A stretch of 64,000 bases of DNA from Loxodes magnus (Eukaryota > Ciliophora > Karyorelictea > Loxodida > Loxodidae). This document shows, in pieces, positions 1 through 12,665 of this stretch (position 1 is the first letter of the stretch; each line of letters begins with the position of its first letter). The stretch is from NCBI GenBank assembly GCA_946699065.1, contig CAMPDV010000146.1, positions 434,001 to 498,000 on the forward strand, in the 5' to 3' direction. The translations under genes were made by a program, and so were the position numbers. Below the pieces are notes generated by a model that had not been told where the DNA came from, ran no database searches, and was given only the letters and a program-made list of their open reading frames with translations.

Positions 1-184
1 CTTGCTTTAATGTTCTGCCAGAGTTTTCACTTTTACCCTTTTTTATACACTTAGTCTTTTTCCTTCTAATGCATAGCATGATATTAGTATGACTATAGAA
101 ATCTAAAGATATAGATGGTATAAGTGAACAAGTATAAAATTAGAATAGTAAAGGTAATATTATAAAAGTAAAATAATAGATTAA

Positions 185-1125
185 ATGAATCTAAAAAATT
201 AGGAAAGATTCTTTAAGTAATAGAATAGGACTCCTGTTAGATCCTTCAAAGGATCTAAATTGGAAAACTATAATACGGATCTAAAATCTCCCACTGAGTA
301 ACTTTAGTATCAAAAGTATTTCAATTCTAAACTTAATACGAAGTAACCTGGTGCTAAAGAATAGCCTGAGTGGATTGAAAAATATAAGCTTGTTATCAAG
401 AAATAATCAAGTCCGGATGTATTTAAAAAGAGTCCGATCCTTCCATAAAATTAGGCTGTTCAATCTGAGAAAAAAGCGAAGAAAAAAGTGCCTACTTTCG
501 ATAATTTTTTAGATAGAGTGAGGACTAAGGAAATTGAAAGCAAGAATAAGAAATTAGGTAAAAGTAATGCCTTTAAAGAATCTGAATGAATTGACTAGAA
601 GCCAATGAAAAAGATTATTAATGCTGAATAAGCTATTTAAGGTTATGGTAAAGAGTAAGAGTTCAAGGGGATAAAGACTGATCCACATAAGTATAAAACG
701 AACGTATAGTTCGATTAAAAGAAAAGTAAGTCTTTGATTATAAATTAGATTTAGACTATAATGAATAAATAAAGTAAAGACCGGGAACTTGCAAAAAGCC
801 TTCAACATAAATAGTAAGACATAACGATCGTCAAGTTTTTCTTCCAAGTGAGATAAAAAAGCGTCCATTATCAGCTTAGTTCAGAAAAACAATTTCACCA
901 ACGTTTTAAAGCTCTGTTTTTTAGTTAGATGAATTTCCTAAGACAGCTAGAAATAATGAGGAAGGTAGAAAACCAGTCGAAAGCTCAGCAGCAGCTTTAT
1001 TAAGATATACTTATGCGCTTCCATATAAAACTGAGCATTTAACTGAAAAATTGAACAATAGAACTATAAAAGAGGTTAACTAGTATACATATCGGAATCT
1101 ACTTTCAAGTTAGACAAAAGAATGA
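185..1125 (+). CDS. hypothetical lysine/glutamine-rich protein, one micro-intron
   Basis: Read with TAA/TAG as Gln, the ATG at 185 opens a basic K/Q/N-rich protein. Its frame stops making sense after about 720 and resumes in another frame. Removing a 23-nt GTAAGT..TTAG intron at 726-748 joins the two parts and gives about 305 residues ending at TGA 1123-1125. The second exon looks well constrained, with segments such as RRPLSAQ-like and GRKPVESSAAALL. One internal TGA, in the segment ESEWIDQ, reads as Trp. I recognise no domain, signal peptide or membrane segment. The alternative intron 704-726, also 23 nt, restores the same frame. The gene converges on the minus-strand gene that ends at 1451. 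The gene is likely real; its function is unknown. Confidence 0.6.
726..748 (+). other. candidate 23-nt intron
   Basis: It starts GTAAGT and ends TTAG. Its removal shifts the frame by two and joins the two coding frames of the lysine-rich gene. A second possible placement at 704-726 cannot be excluded. Confidence 0.5.
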
Positions 1126-1450
1126 TTCTATTTAAAGATTCATTGGTTCTAATCTATTTAAATTATTAATTCTATTGAATGGCTGTCTTCTATTTCTATA
1201 AACTATTCTAGTAACTTCCTATAATATCCAGATGCAATCTATCTTCTATTAGAATTCTGTATAAATAACTGCAATCAATTTCGTGTTCAAAGCATTAAAA
1301 AAGAATTAACAGTAAAGGTGTGTAATACTATGATAGTCTTTATTTAGTTTAGCTATTTTTGATAATTTTCTAGATATTGTATTTATTTTAACAATTTGAA
1401 GTATTAATTAAAGTTTTTCTAACTAAAGTCTTAATCTAAATAACTAGAAT
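1126..1450. other. intergenic, convergent gene ends
   Basis: This AT-rich spacer lies between the stop of the lysine-rich gene and the stop of the helix-turn-helix gene. I see no gene, hairpin or repeat in it. Confidence 0.5.
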
Positions 1451-3640
1451 TCAATTACAGTAGTTCCGTTGTGATTATAGTTTTGCTTAGTAAGCATTTT
1501 TAATTTAATCAATTATATATCTTTTATAACTTTATTTTAGTAAAAATTATAAAACTTTCCATAATTCTTTAAGATATAGAGAACTTAAAATAACTAGATG
1601 AAAGTGATAAGTGAATTGATATTCTTACTCTGATTTAATAGACAATATAGTAAAAATTAATTAAAATGCTATTTTAATTTAGATTGAGTTATTGATTTCT
1701 TAAGAGGATTCATATGCCTTTTCAATTTTTTATTTGCTTAATTGGGGTTTACTTTTTTTGTTATCCTTAAATGTCATTATACTACTTGGGATCTTGTTCA
1801 ACTTTAAATTTGGATTCTCTTCTTTTGATTTCGCCTAATTTTTTACGTTTAGTATTTATGAGCTTAATTATTCTTCGCTTTTTTCTAGCTTTTATTTTTT
1901 TATAATATTTAACTTATTTGCAGAGGAAACTAAGTCACTTTCTTTGCTTTTAATGAAGAGAGGCTCATTGAATAATTCTGAAAATTGTTATTGTAGAGTA
2001 GCAATTTCAATTTTAAGCTCTCCTGATAAGATTCACTTTCTAATATGCTTCTTTAATTTCGATTTTGGGAAGCCTATATTTTTAGTAGCTTGCTGGATGC
2101 TCTTGTTTGAATTAAGCAGAACCAAAGTTTTTTATAGTTGTTCTGCTTTTCTCTTTTTACTTTTTAGTAAAAATGCTTTACAAAAAGCAACCATATCAAT
2201 ATCGTACAACTAGCACAGAAAGATAAGTCTTTATTCTGTCATTCCTAAAGAAGTTGCCGCCTCTTAGAAGCTATTTCATTTTTTAAGAGCTTAGGTAATT
2301 CTAATCATATTAGACTTCTTGAATTCTTATCTTACTTCATCGGTTAGCCTTTTCTAATTCTGTAGTTTTCTAATAAATTTCTAAACTTATTTCTCCCTTA
2401 AATGCAAATTAAAAGCTATCTCTCTTTAGTAGTATCCTTAATCCACTAACAACTAAATATTGTTTAAAATCTCTTCCTTTTCTTCGTTTTTAATGTAAGT
2501 TTTTTTAAATTTGAATTAGTCATAAAATGTCTTAAATTCTTCGCTTTGCTTTTCATATTTCTTAGCGTATTTTCTTACTGTATTATTATGAACTTTTAAT
2601 TCGCTAGCTATTTTGTTTATATTTCCCTAATGCTTCTCTAATAATAATTTTAACTCTTCTAATTCCACTTTCACTACTTACTTTTTCGGATCTTTATTTT
2701 GCTTTGCTTAAAGAAACTCTGTAATTTCATCCATTTCTTTGCTGGTAAGCGCTGTGTCTGCATAATTTATTCCACTTAATTCCTCATCAGTTTCGGATTC
2801 AGTATCTTCTTGCTTAATAGACAAATTCATCTGTAAATTCTAGAAATTTTGATTTGACTAATTTATACTTGAAGTAGATTCTTGTATTTCCTGTTAGCCA
2901 CAATTAGAGGCATCAAGTGGAGTCATATCATCATAAGAAATAGTGGAAGAAGTATCACTTAAGTTCTTTTTATTAAATTATCACATTTCCTCTATATTTT
3001 GCTGAATATTCTAGTCAGTTTCCTCATCTTCTATTTTAACTTTCATAAGCAGCTAATTCTATTCTTATACCTTTAAACTTTCCTACGGATTATTTAATAC
3101 TTAAGAATCTTACTCCTTAGCTTGATCAGAATGGTTAGTGTTATCATTACTAATCAAATTAGTTTCTAAAATAGGTTCATTAACTTCCTATATGGAGTTC
3201 TCATTTATAAATGAAACATTTTCGAATTATTATTCAGTTGGTTATTATTGCTGTGCAAGCTAAATAGAATTTTGATTACTCTATATTATTAATAAGTTCT
3301 ATTGCTCTTCACTTATATTCTAATCTTACTTCTGCTAGTTTTAGTTTTTATACCAAGCCTGCTCTTTTATTTAATTAAGAAAGAACTTAAAAGGATACAC
3401 TATTTCATTAGGCAGCTTAAACTTTTGAATCAACCCTTAAGAATCGTTTCTTTCATACTCTCTAATGATTTCCAACTTTAAATTAACTAAGAATTCTGAC
3501 TCCAAATCTATAAACTTGATGCATTCTTTAGCTATTTCAGGTTCAATCCTAAAAGCGTTACAGGTGATTTACTCTCCGAGTAAAAGACATGAAAGACCTA
3601 CTACCGGTTTATCTTTAATTTCTTGTAAATTTAAGTTCAT
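1451..3640 (-). CDS. putative DNA-binding protein with tandem helix-turn-helix units
   Basis: An uninterrupted frame of 729 residues runs from the ATG at 3640 to TGA at 1451-1453. Residues about 1-110 form a compact N-terminal region and 110-320 are a Q/N/S/E-rich linker. From about 324 to 540 there are four consecutive units, each with the spacing of a helix-turn-helix: GNINKIASELKVHNNTVRKY, YYQREIAFNLHLREKQVQKF, SFQEAATSLGMTEQRL and KSIQQATKNIGFPKSKLKKH. TGA codes for Trp at least three times (in EMWQF, KKWNS and RKWIL). The last roughly 80 residues are AT-rich and may be poorly defined. A role in DNA binding or transcription is inferred from the fold only. Fis/homeodomain-like HTH is the nearest class I can suggest. 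Confidence 0.75.
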
Positions 3641-4599
3641 TTAGACTTTTTATTGAATTAACTGAAATTATTAATAGCACTATATACCTTAAGGTAACAA
3701 TACTATACAGCTATCAAATTAAACTAGCTTAGCATATTATATTAGTATCACTCTATTTTGGCTATTAGCTTCTATTATTATTGCTAGCATAGTTAAATTG
3801 CTAATCCTTTAATTATATATACCTTCATTATTATATCTAAGTAAGATAGAATTATTTGATTTCAATAGTTAGAGTAAGTCTGTTTACTAATAATTAGCAT
3901 TAGTATAATATCTAATCTAATATTACTACTATAAAATATTACTGATCTATATAACTCATATACATGCATAAAGGTAGTAAAGATAAATAGAATAGCTAAT
4001 GATAAATAGCTTCTAATAGCTAGATATATGTTATATAATAGTTAAGCATCTTATCAACTATTGGTAATATATCATCTTAATATAACTTTAGTTCTTCCTT
4101 TAACCTTATAACTATACAAACTTTTCCTAAGCTTATCATAATTAAAACTACTCTAGTTATATCTAATGCAGCTTTAACTTAAACTATTATTTTATCATAA
4201 TCACTTTAAAAAAGATAGCCAATAGCTATATATAAACATAGTAGCATTCATTAATCAGAATCTTTCAATAAATAATACTTTTTAAGCTTTTAAGATGTAA
4301 GTAAAAGTTATAGAGAAGGAAAGGATTAGTTATGTTTAATATATTTAAATACTATAGTTCTAAACACTTATCTATATTAATTAGTTTAGAGCTTTATACT
4401 AAGCTATAATATATATCTATATCAGAATTAAGCAAGTCTGGCTAGAAATAAATTAATAGAATGTTTGTATTTAATTATGCTGAAAGCTATTTAATTTATA
4501 AAATTAAATCAATCTAGTTATAAATGGAATTAAAAGTAATCTCTAATCATTAAACCACCAGGAGAATAAATTTAACTTGCTGTAATTTAATAATTTTCT
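3641..4599. other. AT-rich spacer, no gene seen
   Basis: Very AT-rich sequence with many short TATCTAA-like words. I found no convincing frame on either strand and no structured RNA. Confidence 0.5.
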
Positions 4600-5240
4600 T
4601 TTAGAGAAATTTAGGATTAAAATCCTTCTATTGGAAATTGATAAAGTTATATAAAGCTAATAAAGGGAAATTAAGAGGTAGTATTTTACTTTTAAGGTTT
4701 TAAAATAAAATTTAAAATATTTAGATGGATTAGTTCAATATGCAAAATTTAATGATTATTATATTCTTCCATTTTAAGGATACTGCTTTTACTAAAATAG
4801 ATAGCAAATTATTTATTATTTTGATTATTCAATAAATTGCAATGAAAATAATTATAGACAAACATGAATTGAAGGCTGAAATGCTCCTGAAGTAAATAAT
4901 TAAAATTATAAACCAACTGAAAAAGATGACATATATAGCTTTGGTTTAATTGCTAATTACATTTTTACGGAAAATAAGAGAAAAACCCTAATATGGTAGC
5001 AGATAAATACAAGTACTTAAGAAATTGTACAGAAAAATCCAGCTTTAAACTACAGCGAATGAAATTTTAAACTACCTCATCTAAATTTATAAGTCCAAGA
5101 ATGGATAACTTAGTCTAAATTAAAAGTCCAAAGAGAATTAATAGACTGAAGATAAACAAGAAAACATCTGCTACATTCAATTATTTTAATTTCTAGTCTT
5201 TAATTTGAGTTTTCATACGTAAACTTTATTTAGAAATGGT
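4600..5240 (+). pseudogene. remnant of a membrane-kinase gene
   Basis: From about 4736 a single frame reads LPFQGYCFYQNRQQ, then NAPEV (the APE motif of kinase subdomain VIII) and EKDDIYSFGLIANYIF (subdomain IX). It then runs on to a hydrophobic stretch. These pieces match the kinase genes at 7338, 15333, 19593 and 35173. The whole catalytic centre is missing between FQGYC and APE: there is no HRD-like loop and no DFG. The N-lobe upstream is only faintly recognisable, in another frame, and the C-terminal extracellular domain of the family is absent. I read it as a decayed paralogue, probably not translated into a working protein. Confidence 0.55.
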
Positions 5241-7337
5241 AAATAAAATGATAAATATTATGATAAACTATAGGGCAAATATTTATTTTAAAATTACTGG
5301 ATGATAATAAAAATATTTCTTTATTGCTTTTTTGAATTTAATTATAATTTTTAGTTTATTCAAATCATTTAAACTTCATTGAGCTTATAATGTTTGTTTA
5401 TTTTAATCCGACAAACAAAAAAAAGAAGAGTTGTCTGACTTCAAATATGATAAGATTAAAAAAATAAAAGTTAGTCATAGAATATGATAGAATAAATTAA
5501 ATAAAAAATAAATGAAACTAAGAATTAAAAAATAAATTATTGATAATACCTTTTAGATATGAAAAGAGATTAAAATACATTTAAAAAAATAGTGTTTTGA
5601 AATTTATAAATATTATAATAGAATTTCCTGACTGAGAAATTTAATGATGAAATGATTTGTGAAAGTAAATAAAAAATGATAAATTTTATTATAAAAATGA
5701 CTATAATTAGTTCGATGGATTTTTAACCTTTTCTATAATTAAAGAAGGATGACACTAATGAAGATATCATAGCAATTTCTTAATATCAGATCTTGCTATT
5801 ATTATAGGCTGCCAATAGACAGACATATATTAGAGAAAGAAATTAGCTCCTTATCCTATTACTGTATTACTAGATGGATATTATTAGAATAATGGAGAGA
5901 AGAAGATGGAGAATACTGTGAATTTGGTTTTTCTGAAGAGATAAAGTTTAACAGTATTAAAAAATTGCTAATTATATTTAATCATTATATTTATTTTCTA
6001 ATTATACTTTCTTCTTAACACTTTCATAGCTCTATCATACATATTCAATCTATTAATTAAACAAGATTCTTTGTACTATAATCCCTCTAATATTAAAATT
6101 ACAAAGAAATAGCACAATAAACTTTAATATTTAGATGGAAGAATTAAATAAAAGATAAAAGTTAAGAAAGTTTACTCAGTTACTGTAGAAATACTTAAAG
6201 GATTATTTAGGAAAATTAAGTTTTCCAAAAAAACAGATAGTGGTTATTATTAATTAATCATAGATATTATGGCTTATTATAGCTTTTAATTAATTTATCA
6301 TTCAAAAGTTAATATATGCAACTATTTTATTTTATTTCAGTTTGTATCTAACTTAGTTATTTAATTAGAGCCTTTTTAAGTAAAGAAGTGAATCAATAAA
6401 ATAAATACTGCTATTAAGCTTAAAAGAAATGATGAATCCATTTAATAAAAATAGCCAATATAGCATCATCACAAATAAAAGCAATAAAAATAAGAAATTA
6501 ATAGTATTTTAGTAATACCCAGCAGCAAAGCTTCTATTAAATAAGCATTTTAATAAGAAGAAAAAGATTCTAGAAATAAAAATTTTGAACTAAAAAATTT
6601 ATTCCTTTTAGAAGAAACAACCTAATAGGAAACTAATCTCTCGCCATAAAATAATTTTTAAGTGTGGTAGAAAGTCTGAAAGTTAAAACTTTAATAAAAA
6701 GTATTGTTCTATCTTATAAGTTTATAAAGAGGTATAAAATATGTTAAAAGAACTAAGGTAAATATATAAATAAGAATTTTAATCTTTCATCTATAAATGA
6801 AATAATAATAATTAGTAAATTTAATCAATTGTTGTTCCAATCTGATCTGGAAAATCTTATAAGACTTTAATATGAAATAATTTATTTAAAGATAGATATT
6901 TTTATTATTCACTTTTATAATATTGGTCCAAACTAAAGCAAAAAATTAATAAATCAAAATTATAATATTTTAAGCCTAAAGTTTATCTTAGTAAAGATTG
7001 GAAGTTATCAATATTCATACTTATTGTTTCTTAACTATATAAATCAAATAACTAAGAGCTATTAAATGAAAATATTAACTTAAATTAAACAAAATTATTA
7101 ATTATAATCCAATTATTTTAAGACTTATCTAATTCAACTTATCAAGTTTTTAATTATATAAATGTTTGTTTTTGAATTAAATCTTAACTTATCTTTAATT
7201 TCAAAATACAGAGACTATTTAAGAACTTAGAATGGATTGACTTTAAATTTTTGATAGATTAAAGATTAAGATATTTAATTAGTTATTCATTTTTATATTT
7301 AAGAAAAATACAGTTATTCAATGATATTCGGGAATCC
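5241..7337. other. AT-rich region, no supported gene
   Basis: Long open frames exist because only TGA can stop, but none shows a domain. A Q/K/H-rich stretch at about 6390-6740 on the plus strand is the most protein-like part and is not convincing. Confidence 0.4.
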
Positions 7338-9041
7338 TCAGAGGCTGAACTTTTTGTAATCGAAATAGTAATCTAGCATCTCTTGGTTTTAATCTATCCA
7401 TATTGCGGAAATTTTCTATAAAAAATAAGTTGTACAAGCGAATGAACTTTATTCATAGTAAAAAATTGGCCCTCCTATAGGAGTTCATATTTCGTGACAT
7501 CTACTATTACTTATGAATCTGTTTTCGTATTAGTTATTTAACCACTTGTATCTATATAAAGGAAAGTCTTCTTGCTAATAATTTTTAGTTGATTTATAAG
7601 GTTTTCCATCTTTGAACATATCTATTAAATCTTAAAATAATTAAAATTATCCAATCCTAATGTAAGATGGATATTAGCAAGTAAAGTTGGTGATATTATA
7701 TCATAACCAATGAAATCTTATAAATTTTACTTTAGCTTTTTCTGATTCTTCATTATTGTTAAAGACATAATCGATTTCTTCAAAATATCCTTTTTATTTT
7801 TTTGTCTCATTCAGCTACTACTTATAGGCTTCTAACTAATTTGGATTTTACTTTAACTATTCGAATTTTTAATTTTATACCTCAAAGACTTATAACCATT
7901 ATGGAATATCTTATTTATTTTCATACCTTTCTATCTCTCAGAGGTATTAAATTTTAGTTTCGAGAGAGTTGTAAATAGTTTGTAGTAGAAAGTTATTTCA
8001 GTTAAATTCAAAAATAACTATATTAATATTTAATCCTTTATTTTAACGCTTTAAGTTTTCAATACTAGAGAATAGGTAACTACATTTTTATTTACTTACT
8101 GGGAATTCATCAAATTATTTAGAATAGACTGTCAATACTGCTAGCCAGATAAATAAAGCTATTATCAAAGCATAAAAGAAATTTAATTTATTGTTTACTT
8201 CTTCTGTTTGTGTGTTCCTGTATTTTTATATGCCTGGATTGTAATTTTTACCATATTTTTACTCATAAGATTATGTTAAATTTATTCAAATTTCCAACGA
8301 TGTAGGTCTTTTATTTGGATCTTCTTTGCAACAATTTTTTAAAAAGTGGCAATCCAGAGGAGTTTAATCTGTTTCATCTTCTGTAAATAAGAACTAGGCT
8401 ATTTTTCCAAAACTATAAATATCTACTTTCGGCGTAAGAGTTTCTTTTTCTTTTTTTTATTCAGGAGCCATAAATCCTTGAGTGCCTGCTTTCATTATTT
8501 TTTTCGATTTTAAGTCTGTTGAAAACTCGAAATTGGCTATCTAGGGAACATAGTTTTCATCAAGTAAAATATTACCAGGCTTTAAATCTTGATGAATTAA
8601 TTCCTTTTAATGAATAAAGGCTAATCCACTTGCTATATTTATCAGTATTTCTAATTTTAGCTTTTGTTTCTCTTTTTACTCTAATTTATTAATTTATTAG
8701 ATGCAATTTCTTAATGTTCCTTTACTTAGATAAGGAAACACTAGATGCAATTTTTAATTGGTATAGCAATAGCCTTAAAATAATAGAATATTTGGATGAT
8801 TAAGAACACTTTGCAATTTAAGGCCTTGTATAGATTTATTTATTTTATCTTTGCCTTTTACTACTTTTATAACTTTACTATTTTTAAATATTTTACTTCT
8901 ATAAATTTTCCCACTTGCGCCTTCCCCAATTTAATCCTTTTTATCATAAGCAATATGGTCAGGTTCATATTCCAACAAAATTCCTAATTCTTAGTATTTT
9001 TTTAAACCACTAAGATCTGGCTATTCATTGCTTACCTCCAT
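7338..9041 (-). CDS. membrane-anchored kinase-like protein, copy B (probable pseudokinase)
   Basis: 567 residues, from ATG 9041 to TGA 7338-7340. It is an inverted paralogue of the gene at 35173-36876, has exactly the same length, and stops at the same aligned codon. The kinase domain covers about residues 30-265. It has a glycine loop (IGEGASG), an active-site loop HQDLKPGN in place of HRD, then ANFEF where DFG is expected, so the metal-binding Asp is lost, and finally MAPE. A hydrophobic segment follows at about 288-307 (FFYALIIALFIWL), then a domain of about 260 residues ending with the family signature EIWTPIGGPIFYYE. The kinase half is nearly identical to copy A; the C-terminal half is clearly more diverged. 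It is probably a signalling receptor or scaffold. Loss of the DFG Asp makes catalysis unlikely. Confidence 0.85.
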
Positions 9042-12000
9042 TTAATTTATAAAATATTTCTTTAATAGACTATATAAACTTAAATTAAAGTTAAAAATAA
9101 ACTTAAGATATAACTAAATGATTAAGAGTTATATTTACTGCTTCTTCGTTTAAAAAGTTCTTAAGCAATTATATTAAATTGGTTTAAGTTTCTAGTACAT
9201 TGTAAGATTAACTTATTCGTTTATAAATACTTTATTTATTTCTTTTTTCTTCATTTTAAAATTAGATTTATATTAATTAAACTATTTTTAGCCATTTCTC
9301 TCACTTTCTTATCTTAATAAAATGAATAAAAAGATAGAATATAACTAAAGCTATGCTGATGATTTAGTCGACTTTATGTTTTGATACTGATCTCATAAAT
9401 TCAGATTATTAAAATTGCCTATTGAATTATTACTAACTAAATAAATATTAATTTTTATTATTATTTAAATAAAAAGTATAGCAAGGGATACTCAATTAAA
9501 ATTGATATTGAGTAAAAAACTTTTTTTGATTCTCTTGAGACCAAGATATGAAATCAATTAACAAGCAAACAAAAAATTATTATTTGTATAATAAAAAACA
9601 TATAATCTAATTATCTTTTCTATTATGCCCTTTTATAGTTTGTGTATGCTAAATTTATTTATATTACTATCTAAAAATAGTTTAGTTTGTAAAGATTTAT
9701 TTAAATTATTTTTAAGTCTAATAAGTTAGAAATTTAGCATCTAATAGAAATTAAAATTAATATTGATTATTAATTTTCAAATATATATTATCTTTTATCT
9801 TTTATTTTTCATATTTTTCCTTAAAAGCATTTTACTATTTATTTATAAACTTAAAATGTTCAAATATTTGTATAATTATTGCTTATTTTATTAGATAAAA
9901 AACTTTATTACATAAATTGCTTCATGAAGGATCTTTCTTCTCATATTTGTAGCTTGTAAAGTTTAAATAAAAATTCTTTCAATAATGAAAAATCTAATTT
10001 TCATAAGTTTTAATATTTCCAAGTTTTTAAATCTCCTTTTCTTATTTATTCCATCTCAATAGAATTATTTATATTCTTTATTTTTAATAATCCTCCTAAG
10101 ATTGATCGTTTTTGTTAATTATATTCAAGTTATTTAAAATTTATATTAAAAGAATGCATTTTTAACTTTTAAGACATTTCTTATTTTCATTATTTTTCAA
10201 ATTTATTATCTTATTTACTAACTATCTCTAGCTTTTTCTAATCTAAAATTTTTGATTATTATTAACTCCTGATTTGCTTAAGAGTTTTTTAAAAAACTTA
10301 AATTATTGTAATATCTTATTTATTTTTGATTGATAAAGCGGTATTATAAAATTTTATTCTAATATGCTAGGAATTATTTTAAATTAAAGTAGATGCTTTA
10401 TTAAAGTTTCTTTATTCTATGCTTTTATTAATTTTCTCTCTTTTCTCTCTTTTTTTATTTTTATATACTCAGTATGGATTTTTTAATTTTTGAATAGGTT
10501 TACTTTGGAAATATTAAAAATCCAAAGTATTGCTCTTATTTTTTAGTAATATTTAGCTCATCATTAACCTTTTTAGTATCTTATCTTAAGAAAATTTTAA
10601 AAAAGCAGCTGATACTTAATTTTTTCTTCTTTTTTTGCAAGAATTTTATTGTATAACTAAGAACTATTGAATAATATGTTTGAATTATCAAGTTTAAAAG
10701 TTACTTCTGCTTTATTTTTCACTTATAATTCTTAAGTTTAATTTTAGTTTTATTGTACTAGAGTTCATAAATTAATTAAACTCAGTTGCATCAAATGTAA
10801 TAATTGGTATACTTAATGTTCTATTTAAAATTCTTTACATAATTTAGTTAAGTTCTTGCTCGTAATAATTCTTGTATATATCTGCTAGTATAACATGATT
10901 ACAAATAATCTCTTAATCCTTATTCAAATGTAGTTATTTATCTCCTTGAAATTAATTAATTTTTAAATTCTGAATATTATTAAAACATTATCAAATTTCT
11001 GTTCAATAATTAGGAATATTTAACTCTGCTAATCTAAAATATGAAAGATGTATCTTACAATTAAAGCTACCAAATATAAAATAGCTTTGTATATGTATAT
11101 GAAACTTTCTGAAATATTAAGAGTAAATAATAAAAATGATAGGAGTAAGTAAAATAAATAATTAACTTAAGATATAAAAGTAAGTTTAATCAGTATTAAA
11201 TAGGAAGCTTAAATACTTTTATGATTATAAAGGATCTCTTATTTACTTTATTACTCCATATCTTTACTAAGCTTATCTATCTTATAAAAGATACTATATT
11301 AATCTAAAATTAGCTAAAAATAAAATAATTTTTATCTTTAATAGTTATAAGTAAAGTATGATAAATAAAGATATTAACGATACTTATAAGATAATTCAAA
11401 GAAATATTATATAGAAATTACTTGCTTTAATAATCAAAAAATAGCAAGAATATACTCTATTTTCCTAAATTATTTATAATACTATCTAACTTTTATTGCT
11501 CAGTATTTGAAACAATTATAAAAACAAATTTTAAGATTAATCCTTATTCATGATTATTTACAAAGTAATCAAATAGTTTAAAAGCTTAGTACTCTTTAGT
11601 TTTATTACAAAAGGGACTATAAAGAATAAGATATTTAATAATACTTATAGATATAAATAAATTAGTTAAATTAGTAGTTATAACTTAATCATTTTCTTAG
11701 AAAGAATGAAAACTATTTATATGATTATGATTTAAAATTCTTTATTTTATTAAAAGAATTACTTAAAGTAGTATAAATTTAGTTAAGATCTCTATTCTTA
11801 TAAGATTAAAGCAAATTTATTTACTAAGTAATAGTTTAGAATATATTATTTCTTAAGTCAGCAATATCATTATTAAGTAATTCCTTTTTATAATTTAAAA
11901 CCATTATTTTTAATTAAATATATGTATTATATATAAATAAATGGAAATATTCTATTAAAAACATCACAGACAAAGGATAACTCTCTCTTAAGTACTAATC

Positions 12001-12275
12001 AGTAAATCATCCTATAAAATTCAAAATATACGAAATGAAAATGATAAACTTTTATATATCGTAACAGAGCTTAAAGGAAAGATCTAGGATTATTTCAAGC
12101 ACCTTAGTATTAAAAAACGGAAACCCATAAAAAATTAATTTCAGAGTTGAATAGATGAAAAATAAATTACCCATTAGTTGGATTAACTCAAAATTTACTT
12201 CTTAAAAATAAATCCTCAAATGGTTCTATCATAGTAGAACTAGGTACTTAGTCAAAAAATTCCTATAAATAAATA
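9042..12275. other. AT-rich region, at most one doubtful minus-strand frame
   Basis: Mostly very AT-rich. Between about 11110 and 10187 the minus strand reads as a plausible protein, with a short stretch ILADIYKNYYEQELNQIMQR and a TGA at 10187-10189. There is no Met near its upstream end and no known domain, so I do not call it a gene. Nothing else is supported. Confidence 0.35.
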
Positions 12276-12665
12276 AGGAGGATTATGGAGTGCGTAGCGC
12301 CTCGATGGCGTGCAGTTCTTTCAATATTGGTATTTAATATTAAGATAAAAAGTGTTTTTATGCTTCTTGTTAAAATTCTTCTAGTCTAATGAGTAACGTT
12401 AGCTTCTCCAAATGGGAATCTACTTATAAGAACATAATTCACAAGTGTTAAATCAAATGTTCCAATCTTCTTGAATAAGGTCCAAATAAGAATTAGTTAT
12501 TAAGTCATTAATTAGAAGGACCATTAGTCAAACTTTCATACTGTTAGAGAGAGCCCTCGGGGTAAGTTAGACTCGTCTCAACTGAGCTTATCCACCCTTT
12601 TCCGTGGTGACATCTAGTGATAGATTACAAACATTGCACCAGATTACCTACTAGTATTCCTGACC
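12276..12665. ncRNA. GC-richer island, candidate structured RNA
   Basis: The 120 bases from 12541 to 12660 hold 54 G+C (45%) by hand count, against roughly 20-25% in the neighbourhood. Short GC stems can be drawn: GCGCC-TCGAT-GGCGT near 12300, CCC-TCG-GGG near 12556, GGGTAAG with CTTATCC closing about 12560-12593, and CCAC..GTGG near 12592-12607. I do not recognise rRNA, tRNA, snRNA, SRP, RNase P or telomerase RNA. A short exon or a foreign segment are alternatives. Strand is unknown. Confidence 0.35.

Noticed and set aside
6390-6740. Q/K/H-rich plus-strand frame
   Set aside because: Low complexity only; no start, stop or paralogue supports it.
8796-8987. Plus-strand frame MIKNTLQFKALYR, with a near-identical twin at 35227-35418 on the minus strand
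   Set aside because: Both are antisense shadows of the two kinase paralogues; their likeness only reflects the duplication.
10187-11110. Minus-strand frame of about 300 codons (ILADIYKNYYEQELNQ)
   Set aside because: No start codon, no domain, and TGA density about as expected by chance.
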